Source of the DNA: Adineta ricciae
Lineage: Eukaryota > Rotifera > Eurotatoria > Adinetida > Adinetidae
DNA: 64,000 nt
NCBI GenBank assembly: GCA_905250025.1
Contig: CAJNOJ010000003.1
Span: 1,033,032-1,097,031 of the forward strand
Reading direction: 5' to 3'
In this document: piece by piece, positions 23,380 through 35,323 of the stretch
Layout: each line of letters opens with the position of its first letter
How positions within the stretch are numbered: position 1 is the stretch's first letter
The notes under the pieces: generated by a model
The model's input: only the letters and a program-made list of their open reading frames with translations
What the model was told of the DNA's origin: nothing
The model's database searches: none
Translations under genes and position numbers: made by a program

Positions 23380-26300
23380 ATGTTTATTAAAACTTGTTTA
23401 TTGAATCGTTGTTTACAACGGTTGACCACCTACCGATGGTTGTCGAAAACACATAAACCTGCCCTATTTGAGCCGAAATGGGCATCGATATTTGCTCAAG
23501 CAACAACCAATTCGTACCTTCCTTCAGTACTTGAGGATCAACAACAACAACAGAAGCCATTTGTAATGCTTTTCCCACCGCCGAACGTAACTGGGACTCT
23601 ACATTTAGGACATGCACTAACGACATGCGTTCATGATTCTCTGTTAAGATGGCATACCATGCAACGGAAATCTTATGCTCGTTGTGTGCCCGGCTATGAT
23701 CATGCTGGAATAGCAACACAGGTACAAATAGATTTGTCTAAAGAACATAATCTATATTGAAATGCATTTTCAGGTGATTGTGGAAAAGCATATCGCTCCT
23801 AGACTACGTGAAGAACTTGGAAGAGAAAAGTTTCTCGAAGAATGTTATCAATGGTCTTCAAAGTATCGACAAACGATTGAAACGCAATTGAAACGTTTAG
23901 GTCCGTTATTCGATTGGTCGAACGCGTATTTTACTATGGATAAAAACCTTGTGGAATGTGTTCGTGATGCTTTTTTACGTCTGTATGACGACGGTCTGAT
24001 ATATCGTGATCGACGAATCGTAAATTGGTGCTGTCAATTACAATCTGTCGTCAGCGACATTGAAGTTGATTCGAAAGAAATCAACGGGCGACAAAAACTA
24101 TTCGTTCCTGGATATGGGAAAGAAATTGAATTAGGCGTGCTCTATAACGTAGCATACAAAATTGTCGATGAACAATCAGACAGTGAAATTGTTGTTAGCA
24201 CAACACGACCAGAAACGATTTTAGCTGATACAGGTATTGCTGTTCATCCGCAGGATCCTCGTTATAAATCATTAAAGAATAAATTTGTTCGGAATCCATT
24301 CAATCCAAATGACCATCTACCAATCGTATTTGATGAAGATGTGGATCAACATTTTGGCACTGGTGCAGTTAAGCTAACACCTGGTCATGACGCATTTGAT
24401 TACGCATTGGGAATAAAACACAATTTGCCTGTTCGAACAATGTTAAACGATCAGGGGCGGGTGCAGCTTCAGTCAAGTCACTCCTATTATCAAGAATTGA
24501 ATGGGTTACATCGTTATGATGCACGAACAAAAGTACTGGAAATCTTGGAAAAACAAGGATTAAGAAGAGGCGAAAAAGAACAAGAGAAAATGATTGTACC
24601 GATTTGTAGTCGAACTGGTGATGTCATTGAACCAATGTTAAAAGAACAGTGGTTTTTAGATACAAATGAGATGTGTAAGTTGAGTATTGTAGCTAGAATG
24701 TACTATAGTTGCGATCCTTTCAGGTCAACAAGCATCGTCGATTGTTGATGATGATACTTTGAAATTGACACCATCATCGAAACGTAAAGTTTGGAAATAC
24801 TGGCTGAGTAACAATCGACCCTGGTGTCTATCTCGGCAACTTTGGTGGGGACATTCGATTCCAATGTATCGTTGTTCGATCGATGCCAAGTCAACTGATT
24901 GCAAATGGATTGGAGCAAAATCATTGGAAGAAGCCAGACTAAAAGCAGCTCAATTATTTCCAAATATCTCAGCCGATGCGATTCACATTGTACAGGATCA
25001 AGATGTACTTGACACATGGTTTTCTTCAGGCTTACTGCCAGTTTCTATTTTTCATAATGAAAATTCTCAAGAATTTCCAACGACACTACTAGATACAGGT
25101 TACGATATCATGTTTTTCTGGGTTGCTCGGATGGTTATGCTTGTAAATGTTTCTTCATTTGATAATTATTCGTACACAATCCTCGAATCTTTAGAGTTTG
25201 AAACTAACCAATCAAACACCTTTTCACGAAGTTCTTTTTCACGGTTTAATTTGCGACCCAAATGGAAAGAAAATGTCGAAATCCTTAGGTAGGCCAATCT
25301 CATGATTTTCTTGAAAAAGTCGTTGTTCTTCTGTAGGCAACATTATCGATCCGATGGACGTGATCGATGGCGTAAGTCTTCAATGTCTACAAACACGTCT
25401 TGATCAATCGCATTTATCCCGTACGGAAATTCAACGTGCGAAACGTGTTCAAGCGTCGCAATTTCCATCAGGTATTGATCCGATCGGCTCCGATGGTTTA
25501 CGACTTTGTCTTTTATCACATGATATATTTCAACAATCGATACGCTTTGACCCAACACAATTCGACTATGTCGGACGTTACTGTAATAAATTTTGGAATG
25601 CTTACAAATACGTCACAGAATTTGCTCTGGTTGACGTGGATTTTCGAAGTGAACAATTTTCGAATGTGACTTACGAAAAATTAGAAAAACTAGTGGAAAA
25701 TCGTCTGGTCGATCGGTGGATCCTGAATGAGTTGAATGACACAATAGGAAAAGTTAATGATTGCTTAAAGAATTATAAATTTCATCTTGCCATTACAAGC
25801 CTACGTGATTCATTTCTGAAGAACTTTTGTGATTTCTACATCGAATTCAGCAAGATTCCTCTTAAGCAGCAACCTGATCCAAATACGAAGGCAAATGTTC
25901 AACTATTACTCTACTATCTACTTAAACAATATCTTATCCTTTACCATCCATTTCTACCTTCGATGACTGAAGAATTATGGCATGACTTAACACAAGGAAA
26001 ACAAGGTTATCTCATACATCAACTATATCCAACTATGCGAACAAAGGAAACTTCTCATGTCATTCATACGGATTCGAAAATAGTTCAACTCGTTCGTTCA
26101 ATCCTAAAAAATACAACATATTTCAAGCAAATGCTTCGTCTATCACGTGATTCAGATATCATTATTCATTTTCACAATAACTCGGAAGATTTCTCTACAT
26201 CTATCGAACCCTACCTAACAGAGATCCGTACGATGACCCGTTTGAATAATATTCGTATCGTACAATCAACTTCGTCGGATATTTCCTCTACTTCATCGAA

Positions 26301-26628
26301 ATTCTCGTTCCGTGATTATATTACTGAAAATGTCGAAATCGTCTTCATTTTAAATGATGATCAACAAACTCGAAGTCTTGTTGAAAAACATGAAGAACGG
26401 TTGAGTAAACAAGTCGATAAGTATACCGATGACTTAAGTGTTAATGAAGCGGCAATGAAATTTCATCAAGAAAATAACGATGTGGACGGTATTGAACGTG
26501 AACAACGTCGACGAGAGCTTCTGATCGAAGAAATCAAACTAACCCAACGAAGACATGAAAGATTTGTTGAGCTAGCTCAAAAACGAACGATTATTGAGAA
26601 AAAGAATAAAAAAGAACAAAGATCATAA
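23380..26628 (+). CDS. VARS2: valyl-tRNA synthetase, mitochondrial type
   Basis: Five exons: 23380-23721, 23774-24674, 24724-25142, 25195-25288 and 25337-26628. All are GT-AG with phase kept, giving 1015 aa (human VARS2 is about 1060). It charges tRNA-Val. Class I signature HLGH follows PPNVTGT in exon 1, and KMSKSLGN spans exons 4-5. The editing domain ([13 protein letters not shown]) and the valine-specific WWGH block are present; the C-terminus is a charged helical tail. The first about 35 residues are rich in Arg, Lys, Leu and Thr with almost no acidic residues, like a mitochondrial targeting peptide. An in-frame TAA in the LTR lies immediately upstream, and the next internal Met is too far in, so the ATG inside the transposon's target duplication must be the start. 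The native promoter is displaced by 1.2 kb. Confidence 0.93.
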
Positions 26629-26686
26629 TTAAAACACTTCATTTTTTTGTTTGTAGATTTCGTTTTTAACTGCTGAAACATCGCAG

Positions 26687-27567
26687 CTATATTTTTCTCG
26701 TAGTTGGTTCTTGTAAAGTCGTTAACAATCGTTGTAGACTATCGCACAGTTTAATGCCATGCAATTTTCTTTTTAAAAACTCGAAATCAATTATTTCCTG
26801 TAAAGGTCGTCGGGAAGAGAACGTTTCACATTGACTTAATCGATGTAAAAAATAACGTTCGGCATAGCAACAGATGACAACGATTTCACTTGCTTGAAGT
26901 GAATTCAGTGAATTGATATCGAGGAAATCGAATAATTCGTGTATATCATCATATGTTTTATTGTAATTAAAATATTCGCAAACGACATCTTTGGCATCTT
27001 CGAGATCGATCACTATGTCACGTTGTAGTTTTCGTATTAATTTAAGAATGATCTGTTGTCGATTAGCTGTAGGTTTTGTATATCTGTTGAGAAACGACAA
27101 TGACGAGAGATTCTCTAGTTGACGGTAATCTGATGGAAGTGTGCATTGAATTGATGATGCACTGAATGTAATCGGTGCTTTGAATTTTTCTAATTTTCTT
27201 TCTTCGAAACGTGTTTCTTCGTTGAAACGATCAATCAATTGTGACGTTTGTTTCGTTTGTTGGATAACTGACTTGAGATATTTCATTTGAAGAAAAGTCC
27301 CCTTTTCGGTAAAGTTTGCATAATCTTTATGCATATCATTTATCAACCCAGTATAGTAACCACCTAAACACGGTATGCAGTGGAATCAGAACTAATTCGA
27401 CATGTCTTGCCTGGCACTGCTCTGACATGTTTATCATGAACAAGTTTGAGCTGTTTTGTTAGCCAGTCATTCTGCTTCGATCTATTCGATGGAATCAGTG
27501 GTTTGGCTTCGGCTTCATTTAACAACGAACGGTTTTCATTGGTATTAGTTTGATTTTTGATAGGCAT
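26687..27567 (-). CDS. unrecognised 277-aa protein with a VPGGYYTG motif
   Basis: Two exons: 27567-27411 and 27363-26687. The frame requires a 46-bp intron with a GC donor (AG/GCAAG, the usual GC-AG consensus) and a TTTAG acceptor. Joining restores AVPGGYYTGLINDMHKD, a tidy conserved-looking block reminiscent of the PGYTG motifs of some axonemal inner-microtubule proteins, but that likeness is weak. The middle and C-terminal parts are helical and charged, with LDINSLNSLQASEIV looking slightly EF-hand-like. It is tail-to-tail with the synthetase (58 bp between coding ends) and diverges from the sterol acyltransferase. I do not recognise the family. Confidence 0.6.
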
Positions 27568-28380
27568 GAGTGTTTTTGAATTAAATGTTTTATATTACAA
27601 TCTGTTTCCTTAGTGATTTCAAAAGGTTTTTTTAACGATAAATATAATTACTATTGAAAAAAGGACGCGAGGTATCTGATTTCAAGTAATTCAACAGTAA
27701 CAATCGATATCATGATTGCAATTCTTTTTCTATTTACTTTACGCCTTCTATATATGTCTTTCGTATAGTCAAATTCGATTACCAGCGCCCTCCGCACGAT
27801 GATTCATAGTTTGCGCATCAACATCAATGCGTATGTCAGAGTCAATCAGTTGATATTGCCGAATCAGAGCGAAGAACTGCTTGATTGCAGGACGCCTTTA
27901 GCTCGCAAGAGAACACTCAGACCTTCAGTTGCATCCAATAAATTACTGTATAAGAATATGTTTTGTAAATCCCAGTAGGACATCGTAAATTTATATGCAC
28001 GTTCTTCTGTGTCTTCTTATGTCGTTCGTTTTATTGTGGTATTTATCTTCTTATTCACGGTAAAAGGGATCGAACGCACACACAGAAAAAGAATTGTAAA
28101 TTTATACACAGTCTACTTGTCATTGAGTCATCCCATATTGTTTGTGTATGAAGCAAGCATTAAAGTGCACGTATGTACATCTACTCTATTCTGATCGATC
28201 GTTCTGCAAGTTAGTATTGTTCAGTGAACCGTAGTAGTTAGAACATATATTATTCCTTCGACGAAATACACGTGTTGGCGCACCGCAGGCTGTGTTCTTT
28301 TTTTCTATAGATGACAGCGTAGGCATCTTTTTATATGGTGAATAGTGCATTTGATAAATGTCTGATTCATTATTTAAATT
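27568..28380. other. intergenic (divergent promoter space)
   Basis: About 0.8 kb between two divergent genes. Nothing recognised. Confidence 0.5.
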
Positions 28381-30186
28381 ATGAGTGAAGTAAAAGAAGA
28401 AATGCCGACGATTAATCGTCGACATAGTGGAACCGTACATTCCTTGAAGATTTCTATTAAACGTCGAAGAACAGGAGAATTTATCGCTCGAAATTCTATG
28501 CTAACAGATCTATTTCAAGTCTCGCATATCAAATGTGTACGAAATGCATTTGCTGCTGGATTTATTATAATGATATTACGGCACATGGTCAACGATTTTT
28601 TACATTACGGAAGGTAAAAGAGTACCTTTATCGTTTTTAAAATAAAATTCCTCATTTATCACTAGACTTAACTGGACATTTGAGTTATTATCATTGACAG
28701 TCGGTAAATTACATATCGTTGTTCTCGTCTGGACTCTCATGACTCTATCTGCAAGTTTTGGAGTCTATTACGGCTCATACATGTGGACACATCATCGCAG
28801 ATCTGACGGAATTAATTCTCGTAATGTCGTTATAGGATCGTATGATATGATATGGTTGACGATTTATATTTGTTATTTGGCGGGTTTAATGGTTATACCT
28901 TGTTGGCAGATAATCTATCATCAATTACCACTTGTGTCTTCAGCAATAATCATTGCCGAACAAGTAATTGAAAATAGTTTCTAGTCATACTATAAAGGTC
29001 TGGTTCTAGTTGCGACTATTAATGAAAGTACATTCATTTGTACGTGAGAATGTCAGAAAGATGAGTAAACAAACAATAAGCGCATCTGGTACGTCTTCAA
29101 AGTGTCACTTTCTTTTGAAATTTCAATTAATTTCCATCCAGATCAACAATTGAGTCATTTGCATCAATATTTATATTTTCTGTTCGTACCAACTTTAATC
29201 TATCGTGATACGTATCCTCGTACATCGACGATTGAATGGAATGTAGCCTGGAAAATGTTTGGTCAATTTCTCCTTCTTCTTATTCTCGTTTATCAGCTCA
29301 TTGCTTATTATTGGATGCCAGTTTTCGCCCAATGTTTCGCAGTCAATGAAATAACGCTTGAATTTGTTATCACAGCAATATTTGATCTCATGTTGCCAGG
29401 AACGTTAATTATTATTTTAAGTAATAGCTTGATTTAATCGATACCGGAATGAATCATTTCCATTCTATTCAGCTTTTTACGGCTTTTTCCATTGTTGGAT
29501 GAACGGATTTGCCGAATTATTGCAATTTGCGGATCGGATGTTCTACGAAGTAAATTCTCATCGTCGATGTCACACGATCGATATTTGTTTTATAGGATTG
29601 GTGGAATTTTACATCAGCTGCAACTTTTTGGCGTTCTTGGAATGTTATTGTACATGATTGGCTTTATGTTTATGTTTACAAAGATTTGACCACAGTAATT
29701 TCATTCTTCGATTCATTAACTTTGACTGTCGTTCATGTGTTTATAGATATTTTCTGGTAGTCGAAATTTGTCAACGGCTTGTGTAGTTATTCTTTCTGCG
29801 ATCTTTCATGAATATTTCATGATCGTTTCTTTGGGATTTTTATCTCCAATATTGATTGCTTGGTTTGGTTTATTCGGAAGTAAGATTAAGATTTCAGTGA
29901 ATAATCGTTTTGTTGATACGTCTTCTTATTCTTCTTAGTGGCATTTCGTTTTGCGTTTCCACAAACGAAAGGAAGCCAATGGAATATACTTTTACTAACA
30001 TTCATACCGATTTGTGCGGGAATAATTCCGTTTCTTTATGCTCTCGAAGTTTCAGCTCGATCTTCTCCTTCCGAACGTGTAAGTTTACCGTTGTTTTATG
30101 TACCAACTATAAATCTATTTGAATTTTAGGAATCTTTTTCGAAAATGACTTCAACTAGTAGCAAACAATCAAAATCTGATTTATAA
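28381..30186 (+). CDS. SOAT: sterol O-acyltransferase (ACAT/SOAT, MBOAT family)
   Basis: Nine exons: 28381-28613, 28666-28963, 29010-29088, 29142-29420, 29473-29549, 29596-29694, 29747-29879, 29939-30078 and 30130-30186. All phases agree, giving 464 aa (vertebrate SOATs are about 520-550). This ER multi-pass enzyme esterifies sterols with fatty acyl-CoA for storage. Diagnostic motifs: [12 protein letters not shown] (exon 4), [24 protein letters not shown] split over exons 5-6 including the acyl-CoA-site FYxDWWN, and IFHEYFM (exon 7) with the catalytic histidine. Eight or more hydrophobic segments are present. The protein is short mainly at the N-terminus, which in vertebrates is a tetramerisation region. 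The tail is Ser/Lys rich. Confidence 0.94.
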
Positions 30187-30567
30187 GAACAACAATTTAC
30201 TTTTTATTTTCATATATATATATATAAAATAAAAACTTGTCGTAATATTATCATAGTTTGATTCTGATGAATTCTCCTTAATCTGATTCACGCAACAGCC
30301 CGATGTAACAAGATCCAAATCGTTTTCCTACCATGACAGTTTCCCATTGAATAACATGAACGAACATCGTTGTTGTCTCGGAGTGCATCTCATTTCGAAC
30401 TTCACTTCATGCAAATGAATAAAACACAGCGATTGGTAGATGTAGAGATATGTATTGTCACTATGCATTCGTATTCTTTTCAGTCATGCGTTACATGATC
30501 ACGATAGATGATAGTCGAGCTATTATACGACGTGATATCTTATTTGTTTTTTAGTAGATTTATTTGA
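30187..30567. other. intergenic SOAT-peroxiredoxin
   Basis: About 380 bp with an (AT)n run near 30211-30226. Likely the peroxiredoxin promoter; no motif identified. Confidence 0.5.
30228..30233 (+). promoter_or_regulatory. polyadenylation signal, SOAT
   Basis: AATAAA 42 bases after the SOAT stop codon, in an AT repeat. Position fits a 3' end signal; usage not shown. Confidence 0.5.
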
Positions 30568-31419
30568 ATGGAGCTTCCTCGTCTCCGACAGCCTGCGCCT
30601 CATTTTCAGTCAAAAGCTGTGCTTAATGATAAAGTCTTTGATATATCATTAAATGATTACAAACAGAAATATCTAGTTTTACTCTTTTTTCCCATGAATT
30701 TGTAAGTTATCGATTTCGTATCAAGATATTATCACATTTTGTTTCATTATTTTGAGTTTCTAGTACATACATTTGTCCAACAGGTACGTTTAGTTAACAG
30801 ATTATGACTTGTATAACTATATTTATCCTAAGAACTCATTGCGTTCAGTGATCATCTACAAGAGTTCCAAGAAATGAATACACAGGTTGTTGCTTGTTCG
30901 ATTGAAAGTCATTTTAGTCATTTGAAATGGTTCGTTCAATCGAATGAATATTTCATAACTTAACCGAGTGTATCTCTTAGGTTAAGCATGCCGAATAAAC
31001 AAGGTGGTATTCGTGGTTTAAAATATCCCTTAATAGCAGATAAGTCAATGGCGATTGCGAAGAGCTATGGTGTTCTTAATGCAGAAGAAGGCACTCCTTA
31101 TCGGTTTGTTTTGCAAGCTTTTCTCAACTGACCTATTTTGATACCCTTAGAGCAATGTTTATCATTGACGACAAAGGTATTCTTCGACAAATTACAGTTA
31201 ATGATCACCAAGTCGGCCGAAATGTGTCCGAAGTATTCCGATTGATCACTGCTATGCAACATGAAGACAAGTCACCTACGTATGCTTCTGCAGGTAAATG
31301 ATAAATATTCTCTGTGAAATATGCCAACATTGGATCTATTAGTGACGACGGATAATGTTCGAAGACCTCGACCATTGAAATGTGGCGAACGAAGTTCACT
31401 CCGTGAAGTGATTGAATAA
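30568..31419 (+). CDS. peroxiredoxin of the 2-Cys (AhpC/PRDX1-4) type, atypical C-terminus
   Basis: Six exons: 30568-30701, 30764-30783, 30833-30929, 30981-31103, 31151-31293 and 31343-31419. Phase is kept, giving 197 aa, the usual length. It reduces H2O2 and hydroperoxides through a peroxidatic cysteine, here C49 in FTYICPTEL; this motif is encoded mostly by exon 2, only 20 nt long. The GGIRGLKYPL and FIIDDKGILRQ blocks are conserved. The usual resolving-cysteine motif VCPAGW is missing: after AMQHED the protein runs into an unrelated tail whose only cysteine is at about position 186 (PLKCGERSS). If exon 6 is wrong, exon 5 reads through to a stop just past 31300 and the protein has no second cysteine there at all. 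The stop codon lies within an AATAAA (31415-31420). Confidence 0.85.
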
Positions 31420-31620
31420 AGTAGAATTTTCTTGCCTTTTTATTTCTCAGTAACATCAACCAATAGGGGAATGTAAAAAGTGAAAAGAACAGCAGAAAAC
31501 ACTTCTTTTCTAAACATATATAAATATACACAATGCAAACGATAAACGTAGGAGTCAACTTAGATATCAACAAGTTCGTTTCTTTCTATCGACGATGATA
31601 ATGACAAAAGTTTATCTTAA

Positions 31621-34479
31621 TTATTTATTGTCATTAAAATCTTTCATCGTACGATTTGCCTCTGCATGTTCATCACTGTTTGATCGATGATCATGATTCA
31701 GAACATGATTACGTGGTAATAATGGCGTATGATTTGATATACTCGATGCATGTTCACCATTGTACGATGATTGATGTATAGTGACATCGTTTTCATCGGA
31801 AAGAATTTCATCTTCAATGCCATTCTTTACAATTAATGTATCACATGTTGTTCCGTCGTTATCAATTGTACCCTTCGATGGACGTGTTTGAGTTAATAAT
31901 GGTGATGTAATTCCAGGAAGATCATCATCGGGTATAGCACCTGATACAATAACTGGTATAACCTCATGATGTTGTTGTTGTTGTTGTTGTTGTTGTTGCT
32001 GCTGCTGCTGTTGAATCGTTTCATTGATAGGCAACTGATGGAGTTCTTGTTTTTGTTTTAATGTTCGATTTCGATTGAACAGACATGGGCATAGAAATGT
32101 CAAAAATTTTCTCCAGCAGATTTGCCTTGTTTCCAGATTAGCTGGTGGTGAAAACGAACTTTGTCTCGTTCGACGTCTTTCATTTCGATTCGGTATAGAT
32201 GAATGTCGATGTCGACTGAATGATATTCGAAAAACAGATAATCGTGTTGATAAGGTATCGCCAACTGAACTACGTCGAACAGTATCATTACTCAGCAAAG
32301 TCCGTTGAACTTGTCGAAGAACTTCGTAGCGAATTTCTGTGTTGAAATAAAAATAGATCAACGAAGTGAAGAATCCCTATGAAATACGACAGAAGAAAAC
32401 ATGTTAACGGCTTCATTCGTTTAATATGTACTTGTAAATCACCGAAGATAGCTTTGAATATAACAGCAATGTAGTACCAGATGGTATGGCCTTCGTTCTT
32501 ATGATAAAAAACCCACATGACAAATAATGAATGAAGACCAAACAAAGGAATTAAAATCAGTATTGATTTGATTAAGTGTCTACGAAGAATGCAAAAACCA
32601 CATGTCAGATTACAATACAATGCAGATTGATATCTGTAATGTTAATTATGCTTCTAGTTTATCGCCTACCTATTGCCTGTTCGATTTGTTTGTGCACTGT
32701 TTGATTGATACTTCGAATAGAGTAGTCGAACCAAATAGAGAAATATACCGAAATTAACCAAAAGATAGAACGCATATGGAACATAGAAGAAATAGTAGAA
32801 ATAGGTGGTGTTGTCCGCCTCTAGCCAACATGTTGATCGCTTTTTTATTTTATCGGTGATAACATGCGATATGATCCATATGCTTAACCAAAGTAATGGG
32901 CTTAACCAACCCCATAAAACGAATAGTAAACAGCCACGATCACGAAATAAGTGACTTGTTAGCGCAGTGAATAGGAACATTGCTTCGCAAAAGATGAATG
33001 TTTGAGAAACAGCATCGGTATACCAGAACAAAGACGATAGAGTACGACACGCGATGACCTAGATAAGATTTGAATCAATCAAGATAAAACAAGAAGTTAC
33101 TTTTTTTGAGTTACTTGGAAAAAACTCGATGATTTGGAAAGAATTTCAGTATTTCCGCATTTATCATGTGTGTAAGTGATCATTGTACGAGTATAACCAC
33201 CGATAATTGAATGGATAAACACGAGTTTAACGATCGAACGAAGAATGAAAGCAAAAAACAGATGCATATGAAGCAGGTTACGGGGTAAATGAAGTCGTCT
33301 AAATGTAAGGAGACATCGGCATATAAGCGGCATATTAGGTGGAATAACATAAAAATGAGGTTTACGGGGACGAGGAGGAGGGTAGACAATTCGATTTACA
33401 TCTGATGGCTGAAGACGAAATAGTTTTACATAAAAATATGAAACATACTTGACGTTGATCATGCATAAAACAGCAATAGTTAACGATATGAGAGATAAAC
33501 TCAAGCTCATCGTTTCAATCATGATACTAATTGAGTTGAACTACATTGGAGAAAAGCTTAATAGATATCTTAAGAGATGTTTCAAATGTTTCATTTACTT
33601 TCACTGGACGACCATCGCCAAAACAGGTCTTACATTGTATATCAGGTGAAAGAGTCGCTGCCCATGTTCCATTTTCTTGGCAAAAGCGTTGTAAAGTGCC
33701 TAGACGAATAGAACGCCATCACATTTAGTCTCTTCTTTTCCAAATGAAACAAGAAAAAAGAAACAAACAATTTTCGATTCCATTACGAGCACCATCGTAG
33801 AAGTTATCAAATCCATGATTATATTCGATAACACCCGTTGCGTATGTGTTGTTACTCGTTGCCGGCCAGCACACGCGAATATCATCTTCAAACTCATATC
33901 GACACGAATATATATCTGAATAAAATGATTACATGCACAAGTAAGTACTAGGATTAATTAATAGGGATTTACTTGATGGCTTATGAGTAGAATCCAATTG
34001 ACGACAACGTAAATATTCGTGCAGAAGCTTATTTGGTGGTGGAAGAATTGGCTAAAATCGTGAGAAAATTTCGTATATTCATATCAACGAAAATAGTAAC
34101 TGACCTTGACTGAAGATGTGCCATTGTTAGTCATATTGCTTGTTTTAGTACCCTAGAGAAAACAGTTGTTCGTTAAAATACGGCTGTAAATGTCCTTTTA
34201 TCAATGAGTCAAACTATTAGTGAAAAGATGTGAAGTCAGCAGTTGATTAGAAGATTCATCGAGGTAAATATCATAATATAGATCTGTGATAATTAAACGA
34301 ACTATAAATAGATCCTAGATCTGTTTCTTGTATTCCTTTGGAAACCGATTACAAGTTAGAAATCGAACTTTATCGCCACATTATCGAAAGGTTGCCTGCA
34401 GATGAGATTGCTTGTAAGGCGAGGAAAAACTTACATCATCAAAACCGAGAAGAAGCGCAAGCAGCCAAGATGTTGTCAT
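31621..34479 (-). CDS. class B (secretin-type) G-protein-coupled receptor
   Basis: Nine exons, minus strand: 34479-34435, 34152-34105, 34051-33973, 33915-33793, 33699-33599, 33540-33115, 33058-32670, 32633-32432 and 32376-31621. Phases agree, giving 722 aa. It starts with a signal peptide (TTSWLLALLLG), then a hormone-receptor domain with VCWPAT and FCQENGTW, followed by seven membrane helices. Class B signatures: LPRNLLHMHLFFAFILR (TM2), FCEAMFLFTAL (TM3), the loop CWLEAD, IPLFGLHSLFVMW (TM5) and GFFTSLIYFYFNTEIRYEV (TM7/helix 8). The roughly 240-residue cytoplasmic tail is polar with a polyglutamine run. The ligand is a peptide hormone by family knowledge. Subfamily (PDF, calcitonin/DH31 or PTH type) cannot be fixed by eye. 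A candidate peptide gene lies 241 bp upstream on the same strand. Confidence 0.9.
31973..32012. repeat. CAG/CTG tract encoding polyQ
   Basis: Run of TTG/CTG triplets on the plus strand (CAA/CAG on the coding strand) in the receptor's cytoplasmic tail, about 13 glutamines, followed by His. Confidence 0.85.
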
Positions 34480-34719
34480 GCTTTTAAAAACAAAAGTGTC
34501 TTTCAGAAATAAAAACGAATCTGTAAGAGAAACATCCAACTTTCTGATGATATCTTTATTGATAAAACAATACTATATCACATACAACACATAATATCCA
34601 AGCGTCTATATGTATATATACGGTTGTACATTTGATATATATTTCTCTTTTCCTATTTCACGGACATATCTCGCTATATCTATGTCGAAATACAAATTAG
34701 ATCTATGAATATAAAAACA

Positions 34720-35323
34720 TTATCTTCTATCGCCGGTAGTAATTGTGTCATCGAAACAAAAAGAAGGCTCATCTGATGATTTTCTCGCTCTAATCAACTG
34801 TCGAAATAAGGTGTTCGTTTTGCATGCAGTGATTTGTCCCCAATACATACATACTTTCTGTTTCGAAACAGCTGCTTTGAAATATTTCTAAAATATAATA
34901 TAACTAATCTCATTCTATCTCCTAAGCTTCTTTGATTGCATTCGAACAACTGAAATCAAGATAAGCATACCTTATATTTTTCGCTGAATGGGATTTTCGA
35001 GGTTGTACTCGATGTTGTTTCGAGAATTGTATCGTTCTACAACGACAAAAAGTTCCACAAGTCATTCGCACTCTTCTCATTTGATAATATGCGCAAATCG
35101 GTCGATTAGGATTGATGAAATAATTGTCTTATTCTCATCCAACGAGAAAAATATGCAGCTGACTCGTGATGAAATGCCTTTTGCTCTCATTCCACAATTG
35201 ACCTTCAAACAAAGAAAAACGATGGCTTTGTGCATTTACCTGTGCAGTTAAGTCTTCGACTGTAATTTGAGTCAGATCCATTATGATCAAAATGACAACT
35301 ATGTGTATTAAATGGCGAAACAT
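34720..35323 (-). CDS. candidate small secreted peptide precursor
   Basis: Tentative three-exon gene: 35323-35240, 35036-34971 and 34887-34720, all phase 0 with GT-AG ends, giving 105 aa. The N-terminus (FRHLIHIVVILIIM) looks like a signal peptide. A Thr/Ser-rich spacer follows, then a lysine-rich YKKYF, then KVCMYWGQITACKTN with two cysteines eight residues apart, a basic RARK and a third cysteine near the end. Signal peptide plus basic sites plus a small Cys loop is how neuropeptide or hormone precursors look. I do not recognise the family. The first intron (203 bp) is longer than typical here. It sits head-to-tail just upstream of the class B receptor. Could be a chance assembly of frames. 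Confidence 0.4.
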
